A stretch of DNA of 64,000 nt. Source: JAJDNW01 sp039714495. GTDB lineage: Bacteria; Desulfobacterota; Desulfobacteria; Desulfobacterales; B30-G6. The notes under the pieces were generated by a model, which was given only the letters and a program-made list of their open reading frames with translations, was not told the DNA's origin and did not search any database. A program made the position numbers and the translations under genes. Every line of letters starts with the position of its first letter. The stretch's first letter is position 1. Location: the NCBI GenBank assembly GCA_039714495.1, contig JBDLJD010000001.1:23141-87140 (forward strand), given 5' to 3'. Shown piece after piece: positions 1 to 8,190 of the stretch.

Positions 1-43
1 GTGTAATGGCCGAGCAGCCTGTGATTACGACTCTGCGTGTCAT
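1..43 (-). CDS. Beta-ketoacyl-ACP synthase, N-terminal fragment (cut by window edge)
   Basis: An ATG at 43 on the minus strand opens a frame that runs off the left edge. The 14 visible residues, MTRRVVITGCSAIT, match the characteristic N-terminus of FabF-type condensing enzymes (RRVVITG followed by a small-residue loop). It lies 47 nt downstream of the acyl carrier protein gene on the same strand, which fits a condensing enzyme working with that carrier. Only the extreme N-terminus is present, so catalytic residues cannot be checked. The family call is an inference from the start motif and context. Confidence 0.6.
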   Translation of the reverse strand, partial: MTRRVVITGCSAIT

Positions 44-90
44 TTTTTTATTCGCTGGTTATGTTGTTGGTGACGCTATGCGAACAAGGG

Positions 91-354
91 TCAGCTTCGG
101 GTTTTGGCAAGCGATTCAATGTAGTCGAGGATCTGGTTAATGGTCCGGATGTCCATGGCCGCCTTTTTTTCGCTCCGGGTCAACTCCGACTTGAGCAGTG
201 TCTCGATCTCACTCAAGAGTTCGATGGCATCGATGCTGTCAAACCCGTGCACGTCCCTCAAATCTTCGTCGAGCCCGGGGTTTTCGATTTCGAACTGTTC
301 GCTGAAAATCCTGATTATGTCTGTTTGTGTCTGGTCTCTGTATATTGTGTTCAT
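91..354 (-). CDS. Acyl carrier protein
   Basis: An 87-residue acidic protein of normal ACP length. The phosphopantetheine attachment motif is GFDSIDAIELL, with Ser40 as the expected attachment site. It would carry acyl intermediates as thioesters in the cytoplasm. It sits between an LpxL-like acyltransferase and a ketosynthase start on the same strand, so it is more likely a dedicated carrier for this operon than the housekeeping AcpP. The sequence departs from AcpP around the DSL motif (DSI here), which is common in specialised carriers of secondary lipid and aryl-polyene pathways. Confidence 0.85.
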   Translation of the reverse strand: MNTIYRDQTQTDIIRIFSEQFEIENPGLDEDLRDVHGFDSIDAIELLSEIETLLKSELTRSEKKAAMDIRTINQILDYIESLAKTRS

Positions 355-453
355 AACTTACACGTTTCAAAAACAATAAAACCGCTGAAAACATTCAGCA
401 GTCTCATTGCCACATCTTAGCGAAAAAGCCAATAATATAAATTCAAGGTCAGT

Positions 454-1344
454 TCAATTGAATTTTTCCGGTTCGAGAAAAGGCCTGAAGTGATACCACT
501 GCAGCGGATGTTGGCGCAGGGCCTTCTCCAGTACCCGGGCATACGCCTGTGCGGACTGGTGAATGACCACACCTCTCTCATTGCGGGATGCCGCCTTCAG
601 GTATATGGGCTCTGCCATGGTAAATTGGTAACTGTTTTTCCCCGAGCGGAATGCAAAAAAAGTAAGAATAGGAACGCCTGACAACAGCGCAAGTATATGG
701 GGGACTTCGGGCAGCAAAATCTCCCGCCCCAGGAACCGGACCGGAACGGTACGCTGTTCTTTTTTCCACACCAGATCACCGGTCATGGAAACGATGCCCC
801 CTGACTCGAGAAACTTGATGCCTTCCACCAGGTCCATGGGGGAACCGCCGTCCTTTTCAACGGCAATGATGCGGATGCCGCTTTGCACGAGGGCTTCTTT
901 CTGCAGACGCTCGATCTTCTCCTTCTGCTTGATACCCATATACAACAGAAGGCGCAGGTCTTTTTGGTTACGCTTGAGCAAATGGGCGGCCGCCTCCCAG
1001 TTCCCCATGTGGGACATGAGCAAAATGCCGCCCCTGCCTTTGGATACCGCCTCTTCAAGGTGGTGCATGCCATCGGAGGTGTAGGTCAGTTTTCCCGGGC
1101 GCTGCAGGACAAACCGGTCCTGATACACATGGGTAAAATTATGAAATTGGCGCCAGGCGCACCACAAATGAAACAACCAATGCCGGCCGGGGAACACGGC
1201 CCGATAGGTCCTTATGCTGTTGCCCACCCGGCCGGGAAAAAGGATGAAATATCCAGTGGCCACAAACCTGGCGAACAGCTGGAATACCCATTGCCCCATC
1301 TTTCGGGATAAAAACGTGATACTGCTGAAAAAAAAATTGTGCAT
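454..1344 (-). CDS. LpxL/HtrB-like lysophospholipid acyltransferase
   Basis: About 296 residues. The start is placed at the ATG at 1344 (MHNFFFSSITFL). The frame stays open upstream to 1497, but that part crosses repeat-like palindromic DNA and reads like low-quality coding sequence. The protein shows the lipid A acyltransferase pattern: an N-terminal hydrophobic segment, then a HMGNWE-type motif (SHMGNWEAAAHLL, whose His and Glu correspond to the HX4D/E catalytic pair), and a MTGD segment. It would transfer an acyl chain to a lipid acceptor at the inner membrane. The neighbouring ACP, GT2 and thioesterase genes suggest an acceptor made by this operon rather than lipid A. A hairpin of AAATTCAA/TTGAATTT brackets the stop codon at 439-465. 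Confidence 0.8.
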   Translation of the reverse strand: MHNFFFSSITFLSRKMGQWVFQLFARFVATGYFILFPGRVGNSIRTYRAVFPGRHWLFHLWCAWRQFHNFTHVYQDRFVLQRPGKLTYTSDGMHHLEEAVSKGRGGILLMSHMGNWEAAAHLLKRNQKDLRLLLYMGIKQKEKIERLQKEALVQSGIRIIAVEKDGGSPMDLVEGIKFLESGGIVSMTGDLVWKKEQRTVPVRFLGREILLPEVPHILALLSGVPILTFFAFRSGKNSYQFTMAEPIYLKAASRNERGVVIHQSAQAYARVLEKALRQHPLQWYHFRPFLEPEKFN

Positions 1345-1663
1345 GTCTCTGATTAGCTTCGAGTCATTAGGGCTTCGCCCGACATTAGCGCTGACGCGCG
1401 TTATTACGCTTCGCTGATATTTATTGTCGCAAACAGCTTGAGGACGAAGGGCAAATGACGTGCGAAGCACGATTGAGGGCCGGAGGACAAATAGCACGCT
1501 ATAGCGCTAAGTGAATCCGTGAAACCCGTGTCAAACAATTAAAAAGCCCGCTTCTATTCTCAGCTTTCCGTCCTTGGTCAAGTCCTGATTAAAAATCTCC
1601 ATCACGAAATCACGAAAATCTTTCTGAATATTTCGTGATTTTTCGATTTCGTGTTTTCGTGAT
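1345..1663. repeat. Intergenic repeat-rich spacer with TTTCGTG palindrome
   Basis: A 319-bp gap within the leftward operon. At about 1600-1671 lies an imperfect palindrome built from ATCACGAAATCACGAAAA on one side and GATTTCGTGTTTTCGTGATT on the other. A clear relative occurs at 19750-19837. The stretch 1370-1500 has several small GC-rich hairpins (GGGCTTCGCCC; CGTGCGAAGCACG). No convincing gene is present. The acyltransferase frame remains open across part of it, probably by chance. Confidence 0.6.
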
Positions 1664-2458
1664 TCATTTTTTAGATCTCTGTCTTCTGATCTCTGGAATT
1701 CTCCCTACTCGGGCTCGTCTCAAGGGCCGGATCAGCAACCTGTGGGTTATCAAACGGGTAAAGGTGCGGGCGTTGCGCATGAAATCGACAAAAGGACGAA
1801 AGTGGGAGATCCTCGTTCCGGCCGGGGCATAGGTTACACTGACCGGCGCTTCGATTACCGGAAGGCCTGACCGGTGCGCCCTGACCAAAACCTCCAGTTC
1901 AAACTGATAGCCCCCCGCCTTGACATTCAAGTCCATGGTTTCCGGCAGCGGGTATATTCTGAAGCCGCTCTGGGTGTCGCTGACCTTTGGCCCGCCCGAC
2001 AACCTGATCCAGAAATTGGAAAATTTGCGACCGAATGAGCTGGTCCACGGTACGTTGCCGCCGCTCATCCCCTTCCTGGCGCCGACGACGATGGGCCTGG
2101 CGGCATCTGGAATGGCCTGCCTGAGGATCTGGGCATCATATGGGTCATGCTGCCCATCCGCATCCAAGGTGATGGCCCATTCGGCCTTTTCCGCAGCCCG
2201 CTCGAATCCGGTCAGAAGGGCCGCCCCCTTGCCCCGGTTGCAGGTATGGTGAAGCACTTCGACATTTTCAAAACAATGCAGCCGATCAATACCGCCATCT
2301 GTCGAGCCGTCGTCAATGACGATCACCGGCAGATGGAGGTCGAGCGCTTTTTCAACGACAGACTGCACCGTGGTACCGTGGTTGTATACAGGGATAACAA
2401 CGGCAAACGCACCCTGTGATCTCCTGTCAGGGTCGCTATCCGTTGGTCCGGATAGCAT
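1664..2458 (-). CDS. Family 2 glycosyltransferase (dolichyl-phosphate-mannose-synthase-like)
   Basis: About 264 residues from the ATG at 2458, whose A is shared with the TGA stop of the upstream gene (TGATG), so translation is probably coupled. The GT-A fold is evident: VVIPVYNHG near the N-terminus, VIVIDDGSTDG, NRGKGAALLTGF, then the metal-binding DADGQHDP. The C-terminus lacks the membrane helices seen in many DPM1/ArnC enzymes. It would transfer a sugar or similar group from a nucleotide donor to a lipid acceptor. GT2 proteins next to LpxL-like acyltransferases and ACPs are typical of aryl-polyene clusters. The acceptor cannot be read from the sequence. Confidence 0.85.
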   Translation of the reverse strand: MLSGPTDSDPDRRSQGAFAVVIPVYNHGTTVQSVVEKALDLHLPVIVIDDGSTDGGIDRLHCFENVEVLHHTCNRGKGAALLTGFERAAEKAEWAITLDADGQHDPYDAQILRQAIPDAARPIVVGARKGMSGGNVPWTSSFGRKFSNFWIRLSGGPKVSDTQSGFRIYPLPETMDLNVKAGGYQFELEVLVRAHRSGLPVIEAPVSVTYAPAGTRISHFRPFVDFMRNARTFTRLITHRLLIRPLRRARVGRIPEIRRQRSKK

Positions 2459-4170
2459 CACGACGGTATATAGGCCAGGGCCCACGCCCCGGGGCCCATG
2501 TGGACGGCGGAGGTGAGGGAGAGGGGCTGCAGTCTTATTTCGGCATGCGGGCAACGTGCTTCAATTTCTTTTCTCACCACATTGTCGATCCAGTCGCGGT
2601 TGTTGGAATACTCGAGCATGACAAAGGGGGAATCATTTTCATCAAAAGCGTCCTGGAACTTTTCAAGGGCAAATTTGAGCTGGCCTTTTCGATTTTTAGC
2701 GGTGCCGACCTTTATAACTCCTTCGGCCGTAGGGCTGACGATCGGTTTGACGCGCAGCAGCTCCCCGAAAACAGCCTTGGCCTTGGGCATCCGGCCTCCC
2801 GCAGCCAGATATTTAAGCCGGTCCAGACACATGTATTCCCAACTGGATGCCACCACTTTATGTGCAAAGTCAACCACCGCCTGCGGGTCATGATTTTGGG
2901 CCGCAAATCGAGCCGTGGCAAGGGCGATGGACCCCAGGCGTCCGGAAGCTGCGCCCGTGTCAATGATGGTCAGGCGGTCCTCAGGATCGTTCCGGGCTTT
3001 CCAGTCGACGGCCACATCGTAATTGCCCGTGAAAGCAGACCCCACACAGAGGTAAAGCACATGTTCATACTGATTCACGACCCGTTGATAATACTGATGG
3101 CGTTCAAACACGGAAGCCTGAGATGTGGAAACCCGGGTGCCTTGCAGCATGGTGTCATAAAGCTCTTCCGGAGAAAATAGGGTCTCGGGCAGCGATTTTT
3201 CACCGGCAACAATGTAGCTGTCCAAAAGGGTGAGCCCCAGTTCCCGGGCATCCTCACGGGTCACCGAGCCGGCCGCATCCGTCATGATATGAACAGCACC
3301 CCTTTGCTGCTGGCGCTTGAAGTCCTTTATCTGGGATGCAAGATCGTCATCCTCCCAGCGCACGACATCTCCCAGGGACTCGATTTGTGCCTTGGCCTCA
3401 CGGGAGCTGTCAGTATGCAGATGGACTTTTATGAAATTCTTGTGGGGAATGACTACAACGCTTTCGCCTTGTTGAGAAAACCTCTCGATGGTTTCCTTAT
3501 TTTCAGCACTTTGCTGGATGACCGTATCGATGCAAAAGCCGTCCTCCTCCGTGGCCTGGTAGGACGGCGCGATTTCAAGCAGCCCCTGGAATATGGTTGA
3601 AATTGACCGGAATCCATTGTGCTGGCCGATAAGGCGCCTGAAAAAGCCCTCCAGGAAGATGTACAGTCCCAGGGCGCCGGAGTCCACCACACCGGCCTGT
3701 TTCAGCGTGGGCAACAGCTCGGGCGTCGTCCTCACAGACTCTTCCAGAACATCCATGATCCTGTCCACATATTCCACACTGCTTTCAAAATCACGGGTGC
3801 TTAAAAAGTCAACCAGGTCGTCCAATAAGGTCAGCATGGTGCCGGCCACAGGCTGGCGAACGGCCCGCTGGGCTTTGTCCCTGCCGGAGGCCATCGCCTG
3901 GGCCAGGGTGGTATGGGATTCCGAATCCAGGAGGCCTGAAAAGAACTGGGCCGCGATATTGCCGGAATTACCCCTGGCGGACATCAGCAGACTGAAATTT
4001 GTATCGTCCGGGTTTTCTTCCAGATATCGCAACGGCGTGAGACTGGCAATCAGGTTGCGCCCTGTATCGCCGTCGGCCACAGGAAAAACATTGATGTCAT
4101 CCAGGACGTCCGACCAGGCGGCCACCCTTTCAACGCCGTTAATAAGTGCTTTTGTAAAATCTGGTGTCAT
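2458..4170 (-). CDS. FakA-FakB-type fusion: DhaL kinase domain plus DegV fatty-acid-binding domain
   Basis: A 570-residue fusion. Residues about 1-190 are a DhaL/Dak2 domain with the nucleotide- and metal-binding motif NVFPVADGDTGRN and SARGNSGNI. Residues about 200-290 resemble the FakA middle domain (a DGFCIDTVIQ segment and IKVHLHTD). From about 295 to the end is a DegV/EDD domain (IMTDAAGSVT, TSQAS, LTIIDTGAASGRLGS). In Firmicutes these are separate proteins that phosphorylate protein-bound fatty acids. Here one chain could bind and phosphorylate an acyl chain in the cytoplasm. It lies 2 nt after the thioesterase gene, so the two are surely co-transcribed. A plausible joint role is release of an acyl chain, then its activation or recycling (inference). 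Confidence 0.85.
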   Translation of the reverse strand: MTPDFTKALINGVERVAAWSDVLDDINVFPVADGDTGRNLIASLTPLRYLEENPDDTNFSLLMSARGNSGNIAAQFFSGLLDSESHTTLAQAMASGRDKAQRAVRQPVAGTMLTLLDDLVDFLSTRDFESSVEYVDRIMDVLEESVRTTPELLPTLKQAGVVDSGALGLYIFLEGFFRRLIGQHNGFRSISTIFQGLLEIAPSYQATEEDGFCIDTVIQQSAENKETIERFSQQGESVVVIPHKNFIKVHLHTDSSREAKAQIESLGDVVRWEDDDLASQIKDFKRQQQRGAVHIMTDAAGSVTREDARELGLTLLDSYIVAGEKSLPETLFSPEELYDTMLQGTRVSTSQASVFERHQYYQRVVNQYEHVLYLCVGSAFTGNYDVAVDWKARNDPEDRLTIIDTGAASGRLGSIALATARFAAQNHDPQAVVDFAHKVVASSWEYMCLDRLKYLAAGGRMPKAKAVFGELLRVKPIVSPTAEGVIKVGTAKNRKGQLKFALEKFQDAFDENDSPFVMLEYSNNRDWIDNVVRKEIEARCPHAEIRLQPLSLTSAVHMGPGAWALAYIPS

Positions 4171-4172
4171 GA

Positions 4173-4592
4173 CTAAAATCCAAGTGTTTTGCGGATATCT
4201 TCCGGAATCTCGAACAGTATTTCCGTTTCCGGATATTTAACAGCAACCTGCTCGCTCCTGCCTTTTGCGCACAAGATTCCGTTATTGTTCAATCTTATTT
4301 CAAAGTCAACCACGATTTTATAACGCGCCTCCTTCACCACGGCCTTGCAGGTAAATTTATCGCGCTGGCGCAGGGAGACGATGTGCTTGGTTGCGGTCTT
4401 GATGATCGGAAAAAGTATATTGGTGCGTTTGTAATATTTTACCGGGTCAAACCCCAGCGCGTAACAGAGCTCCTCCCGGGTGGTATCGAAATATTTCAGG
4501 TAATTTCCATGCCAGACCACCTGCATGGGGTCCAGGTCGTAAAAGGGCACGGTAAACTTTTTTTCGTGGCTTATAAAGTTCTGTTTCTTCAT
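4173..4592 (-). CDS. Hotdog-fold acyl-CoA/ACP thioesterase (4HBT/YbgC family)
   Basis: 139 residues, normal for YbgC/4-hydroxybenzoyl-CoA thioesterases. The active-site region YDLDPMQVVWHGNYLKYFDTT carries the conserved Asp followed by the HGNY segment. It hydrolyses an acyl thioester, probably on the ACP or CoA in this pathway. It is the first gene of the leftward group, starting at the ATG at 4592, and the kinase-fusion gene follows after 2 nt. Similar thioesterases are regular members of aryl-polyene and related type II lipid clusters. The precise substrate is unknown. Confidence 0.85.
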   Translation of the reverse strand: MKKQNFISHEKKFTVPFYDLDPMQVVWHGNYLKYFDTTREELCYALGFDPVKYYKRTNILFPIIKTATKHIVSLRQRDKFTCKAVVKEARYKIVVDFEIRLNNNGILCAKGRSEQVAVKYPETEILFEIPEDIRKTLGF

Positions 4593-4872
4593 CTCAATCC
4601 ATTCATTGGAAACAGGCTTGGAAAATTTATTCCACCCATGACTAAGCGCTTCAAATACCTGACACTTCTTGTTAAGTCAAGTTGTAGATAGCGATCCCCC
4701 TTGACTAAGAAAAGCAAATCTGGAATAAGGGGGCGATTTAAACGGAAAATGCCAAAAAGAAGATCGTGTGTTATTCCGAAAACACGGCGTCATGGGTGGC
4801 GACATTCAATCTATAATTCCAATGTGCAAAGAGCTGAAAAGTTATCAATTTTAACGTTTAAGGAATCACTGC
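4593..4872. other. Divergent intergenic region with a CCCCCTT/AAGGGGG inverted repeat
   Basis: A 280-bp gap between the leftward lipid operon and the rightward metallophosphatase, so it should hold both promoters. An inverted repeat CCCCCTT (4696-4702) / AAGGGGG (4737-4743) is the only clear structure. A short open frame at 4701-4895 is Arg/Lys-rich, has no ribosome binding site and overlaps the next gene, so it was not called. Confidence 0.4.
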
Positions 4873-5718
4873 ATGAACATTTTACATATCTCTGATCTTC
4901 ATTTCGGCCCCCGTCACTGGGAGGGAGACGACAATATTCTTCTGAAGAAGATTAACTCGTACGATGCCGATATTGTTATCAACACTGGAGACAGTACGAC
5001 AGATGGTCTGGAAGATGAGTATGCAGAGGCAGGACGCTTCTTAAAAGCTATCGAGTGCAAAAATGTTATCTCCATCATCGGGAATCACGACAAAAGAAAT
5101 ATGCGCTCGCATGAACTATTCCTGAAATATATTTTCGATCCAAAGATCTTCTCCCCGTCTGAAATGACACAAACCACCAAGAAAAACCTTTTTTTGGACC
5201 GGGAGATAACCAAGGTCAGTGAAAATTTCACCGATTTAAATTTTATAAAAACCATCCCTGTAAATGGAAAATCTGTATTGATTATCGGCATCGATTCCAA
5301 TGAACTTTACACCGATGTGGGGTTTGTTGAAGAAGAGATCTTACATGCCGTTTCAGACAAAATCAATCAGATGGAAGATGACGTGGCGCTGCTACTGACC
5401 CATCATTCCATTTTAGGCACCGATGAAGAACCCCTTAAGAATTCCTTACGCGTAATTGATTTTGTAAGGAAGCACAAAATCGAAAACGTCTTTTGCGGCC
5501 ATACCCACGAACTTGAACTGAGACGAACCACCGATCTATATCACGGGCATTCCTTTACCCAGTTTATGTGCGGTACTCTGTCTTCTTGCAATCATGCCAA
5601 CGATGACAACATGTTCCTGTATTATGAAAACTTGGGCAGCGATAATATGCACCTGTACCTGGTACGGATTTTTCCGGAGGAGGGCAAGGTGCATTTCAAA
5701 GAGGAACGGGTCTTTTAG
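4873..5718 (+). CDS. Calcineurin-like metallophosphoesterase
   Basis: 281 residues with the complete dinuclear metal-site set in order: DLHFG (Asp8, His10), GDST, GNHD, LLTHHS and GHTHE. This is the CpdA/YfcE-like class III phosphodiesterase arrangement. It would act in the cytoplasm on a phosphodiester or phosphomonoester; the substrate cannot be told from sequence. The start at 4873 has an AAGGA element about 8 nt upstream. It is a monocistronic-looking gene facing away from the lipid operon. A weak GTCTTTT/AAAAGAC hairpin spans the stop codon. Confidence 0.85.
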   Translation: MNILHISDLHFGPRHWEGDDNILLKKINSYDADIVINTGDSTTDGLEDEYAEAGRFLKAIECKNVISIIGNHDKRNMRSHELFLKYIFDPKIFSPSEMTQTTKKNLFLDREITKVSENFTDLNFIKTIPVNGKSVLIIGIDSNELYTDVGFVEEEILHAVSDKINQMEDDVALLLTHHSILGTDEEPLKNSLRVIDFVRKHKIENVFCGHTHELELRRTTDLYHGHSFTQFMCGTLSSCNHANDDNMFLYYENLGSDNMHLYLVRIFPEEGKVHFKEERVF

Positions 5719-5802
5719 GCAGCATTTTATAAAAAAGACTGACACCTTGCAGAAAAAGACGCACTGAAGACTCCAGCGCTCAATACAAATGCAAACCCAT
5801 AA

Positions 5803-7065
5803 TTATTCGGAGGGTTTTGCGCTTTCCGACCGAAACCTTCCGGTCGGATCAAACTTTTTTAATACATCCAGCACATATTCAATATCAGCGGGAGTATGAT
5901 CGGCGTTTACCTGAAAACGGATCTCCTCATCTCCCCTGGGCACAACCGGAAAATTCAGTCCGGTAGCCAGGACACTGTTGTCGGTGAGCCATTGGACGAT
6001 TGCGGCGGTGCGGGGCGTATCCCCGACCATCAGCGGCACCACGGGATGATCACCGGGAATCGTTTCAAAACCCAGATCCAGCAGCCCCTTTTCAAATTTT
6101 TTCGTCATCTGATAAAGGTGTTCAAGCCGCTGCATACCCTGCGGGCCGTCAAGAATTTCCAGCGCTTTGAGCGAAGCAGCCGCTTCAGAACAGGTAATGG
6201 GGTTTGAATAGATATACATGGGAGCGCTTTCCCGGAGATATTCGATCAGGGTAGTAGAACCTGTCACATACCCTCCGTTTACCCCCAACGCCTTGCCCAG
6301 GGTACCCACCAAGACATCTACCCGGGCTCCGGTATACTCTTCTGTTCCGCGGCCGGTTTTGCCGAGCGCGCCGACCCCATGGGAATCATCTGCAATGGTA
6401 GTTACACCCTCTATAAACCGGTCTTCATATTTTCGGCAGATGGACACCAGTTCATCCAATGGCGCATGATCGCCGCGCATACTGAAAATGCCGTCCGTGA
6501 TGACAAGGCAGCGCTTGCCCTCTTCCACAGCACCCTGCAGTTTGGTTTCCAGATCCTGCATGTCGTTATGGCGGTAAATCAATTTTGCCGCCGGCCGGGC
6601 CAGCCGCATGGCCTGGATGATGCAGTTATGATTCAGCTCATCACTGATGATAACGGTTTCAGGTGTTGTCAAGGGAAAGATCACGCCCAGACTGGTTACA
6701 TAGGCGGAGCTGAACAGCATGGCCGCCTTACGTCCGTGAAAGTGGGCCAGTTTCTTTTCCAGCTCGATATGAGGCCGGTAGGTTCCGCTGATAAACCGAA
6801 CAGCTCCGGGACCTGCCCCGAATTCACGGGCGGCTTTTTCCTCGGCTTCGATGACGTCCTCAACCATGGTTATACCAAGGTATGAATTGGCGTTCATCCT
6901 GATAAATTCGCGGTTTCCGTGTCCGGCGACAAGGTAGCGCGGCCCCCTGTTGCCCGAGGCCCGGATCACCTTTTCGATGATCATCTCGGGTCCCTTATCC
7001 CTTCCACCGGCCCGCAGTTCATCCAGATTCTTATGTAAGGCCGTATCCAGTTTTGACGATATCAT
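5803..7065 (-). CDS. kbl: Glycine C-acetyltransferase (2-amino-3-ketobutyrate CoA ligase)
   Basis: A PLP enzyme of the alpha-oxoamine synthase family, about 420 residues. It converts 2-amino-3-oxobutyrate and CoA to glycine and acetyl-CoA. Visible hallmarks are GSGPG-like GAGPGAVRFISGT, the SDELNHN segment, DDSHGVG and the PLP-lysine region TLGKALGVNGGYV. The ATG at 7065 is preferred over the one at 7077 because a GAGGG element sits about 6 nt before it. It follows tdh by 75 bp on the same strand, which is the standard threonine degradation pair. Related enzymes (KAPA synthase, serine palmitoyltransferase) are less likely given the tdh neighbour. The 3' end forms a small hairpin around the stop codon. 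Confidence 0.9.
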   Translation of the reverse strand: MISSKLDTALHKNLDELRAGGRDKGPEMIIEKVIRASGNRGPRYLVAGHGNREFIRMNANSYLGITMVEDVIEAEEKAAREFGAGPGAVRFISGTYRPHIELEKKLAHFHGRKAAMLFSSAYVTSLGVIFPLTTPETVIISDELNHNCIIQAMRLARPAAKLIYRHNDMQDLETKLQGAVEEGKRCLVITDGIFSMRGDHAPLDELVSICRKYEDRFIEGVTTIADDSHGVGALGKTGRGTEEYTGARVDVLVGTLGKALGVNGGYVTGSTTLIEYLRESAPMYIYSNPITCSEAAASLKALEILDGPQGMQRLEHLYQMTKKFEKGLLDLGFETIPGDHPVVPLMVGDTPRTAAIVQWLTDNSVLATGLNFPVVPRGDEEIRFQVNADHTPADIEYVLDVLKKFDPTGRFRSESAKPSE

Positions 7066-7140
7066 AGTTACCCTCATATGAGTGGTTATTTCCGGTGTCC
7101 TTCATTCACAAGTTTATACTCTTTTCTGAAATGGGATGCC

Positions 7141-8166
7141 TTATTTCCAATTCAAAACCACCTTTCCCGAATGACCGCTGTTCATGACATCGAACCCTTT
7201 CTGAAAATCGTCTACGGAAAACCGATGGGTAATGATCGGACGGATATTCAACCCGGACTGTAGAATGCTGACCATCTTGTACCATGTCTCGAATATTTCC
7301 CGGCCATAGATCCCCTTGAGGGTCAGCCCCTTGAAAATCACCTGGTTCGTGTCCAGGGCCGGCGGCTTGGCGTAAATGCCGAGCATGGCGATTTTACCAC
7401 CGTGGTTCATATTTTCGAGCATTTCGTGAAATGCGCCTGGAACGCCCGACATTTCCAGGCCCACATCGAACCCCTCGCGCATACCCAGCTCTTTCTGCAC
7501 ATCCCTGATGCGCTCCCGGCTGACATTCACCGTGCGGAAATTGCCAAGCTTGGATGCCAGTTCCAGGCGATAGTCATTCACATCGGTAATCACGACATAT
7601 CGGGCCCCGACATGTCCGGCCAGTGTTGCGGCCATGATTCCGATGGGTCCGGCACCGGTGATCAGGACATCCTCCCCCACCAGATTAAACGACAGGGCCG
7701 TATGGGCGGCATTTCCAAAGGGATCGAGGATGGCGGCGATTTCGTCTTCAATATTATCAGGCAGGTGAAAGGCGTTGCCGGCGGGAATGGACAGATATTC
7801 GGCAAAAGCACCGCTACGATTGACCCCGACCCCGACTGTATTGCGGCACAGATGGCGTTTACCGGCCCTGCAGTTTCGGCAGTAACCACAGGTGATGTGG
7901 CCCTCTCCTGAAACGCGGTCGCCTACCTTTATTCCGGTGACCTCTTTACCGACACGATCCACGATTCCGACAAACTCATGACCGATAATCATTGGGGTTT
8001 TAATGGTTTTTTGGGACCATTCATCCCAGTTGAAAATATGCAGGTCCGTCCCGCAGATGGCTGTCTGCTGAATTTTGATGCGAATGTCGTTCCCGTTTAA
8101 AACCGGTTCCGGCATCTCCTGCAGCCAAAGACCGGGCTCCGGCGCTGCTTTGACCAAGGCCCTCAT
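7141..8166 (-). CDS. tdh: L-threonine 3-dehydrogenase, zinc-dependent
   Basis: 341 residues, the expected length for Tdh of the medium-chain dehydrogenase family. It oxidises threonine to 2-amino-3-oxobutyrate with NAD+. The catalytic zinc site includes CGTDLHIFNWDEW and GHEFVG. The structural zinc lobe is CGYCRNCRAGKRHLC. The Rossmann segment is LITGAGPIGIMAATLAGHVG. The ATG at 8166 has a strong GAGGAG element about 8 nt upstream. The gene lies 24 bp after the lrp-like reading frame and before kbl, so lrp-tdh-kbl forms one unit for converting threonine to glycine and acetyl-CoA. Confidence 0.95.
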   Translation of the reverse strand: MRALVKAAPEPGLWLQEMPEPVLNGNDIRIKIQQTAICGTDLHIFNWDEWSQKTIKTPMIIGHEFVGIVDRVGKEVTGIKVGDRVSGEGHITCGYCRNCRAGKRHLCRNTVGVGVNRSGAFAEYLSIPAGNAFHLPDNIEDEIAAILDPFGNAAHTALSFNLVGEDVLITGAGPIGIMAATLAGHVGARYVVITDVNDYRLELASKLGNFRTVNVSRERIRDVQKELGMREGFDVGLEMSGVPGAFHEMLENMNHGGKIAMLGIYAKPPALDTNQVIFKGLTLKGIYGREIFETWYKMVSILQSGLNIRPIITHRFSVDDFQKGFDVMNSGHSGKVVLNWK

Positions 8167-8190
8167 ACGAATCTCCTCTTGTATTGACTG

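Noticed and set aside
1345..1497. N-terminal extension of the acyltransferase
   Set aside because: Runs through palindromic repeat DNA and lacks similarity to the family; ATG at 1344 gives a normal-length protein.
2416..3180. Long plus-strand frame opposite the FakA-FakB gene
   Set aside because: Antisense shadow of a clearly conserved gene; no start signal or recognisable protein.
4701..4895. Plus-strand Arg/Lys-rich ORF
   Set aside because: No ribosome binding site, contains an inverted repeat, and overlaps the metallophosphatase start.
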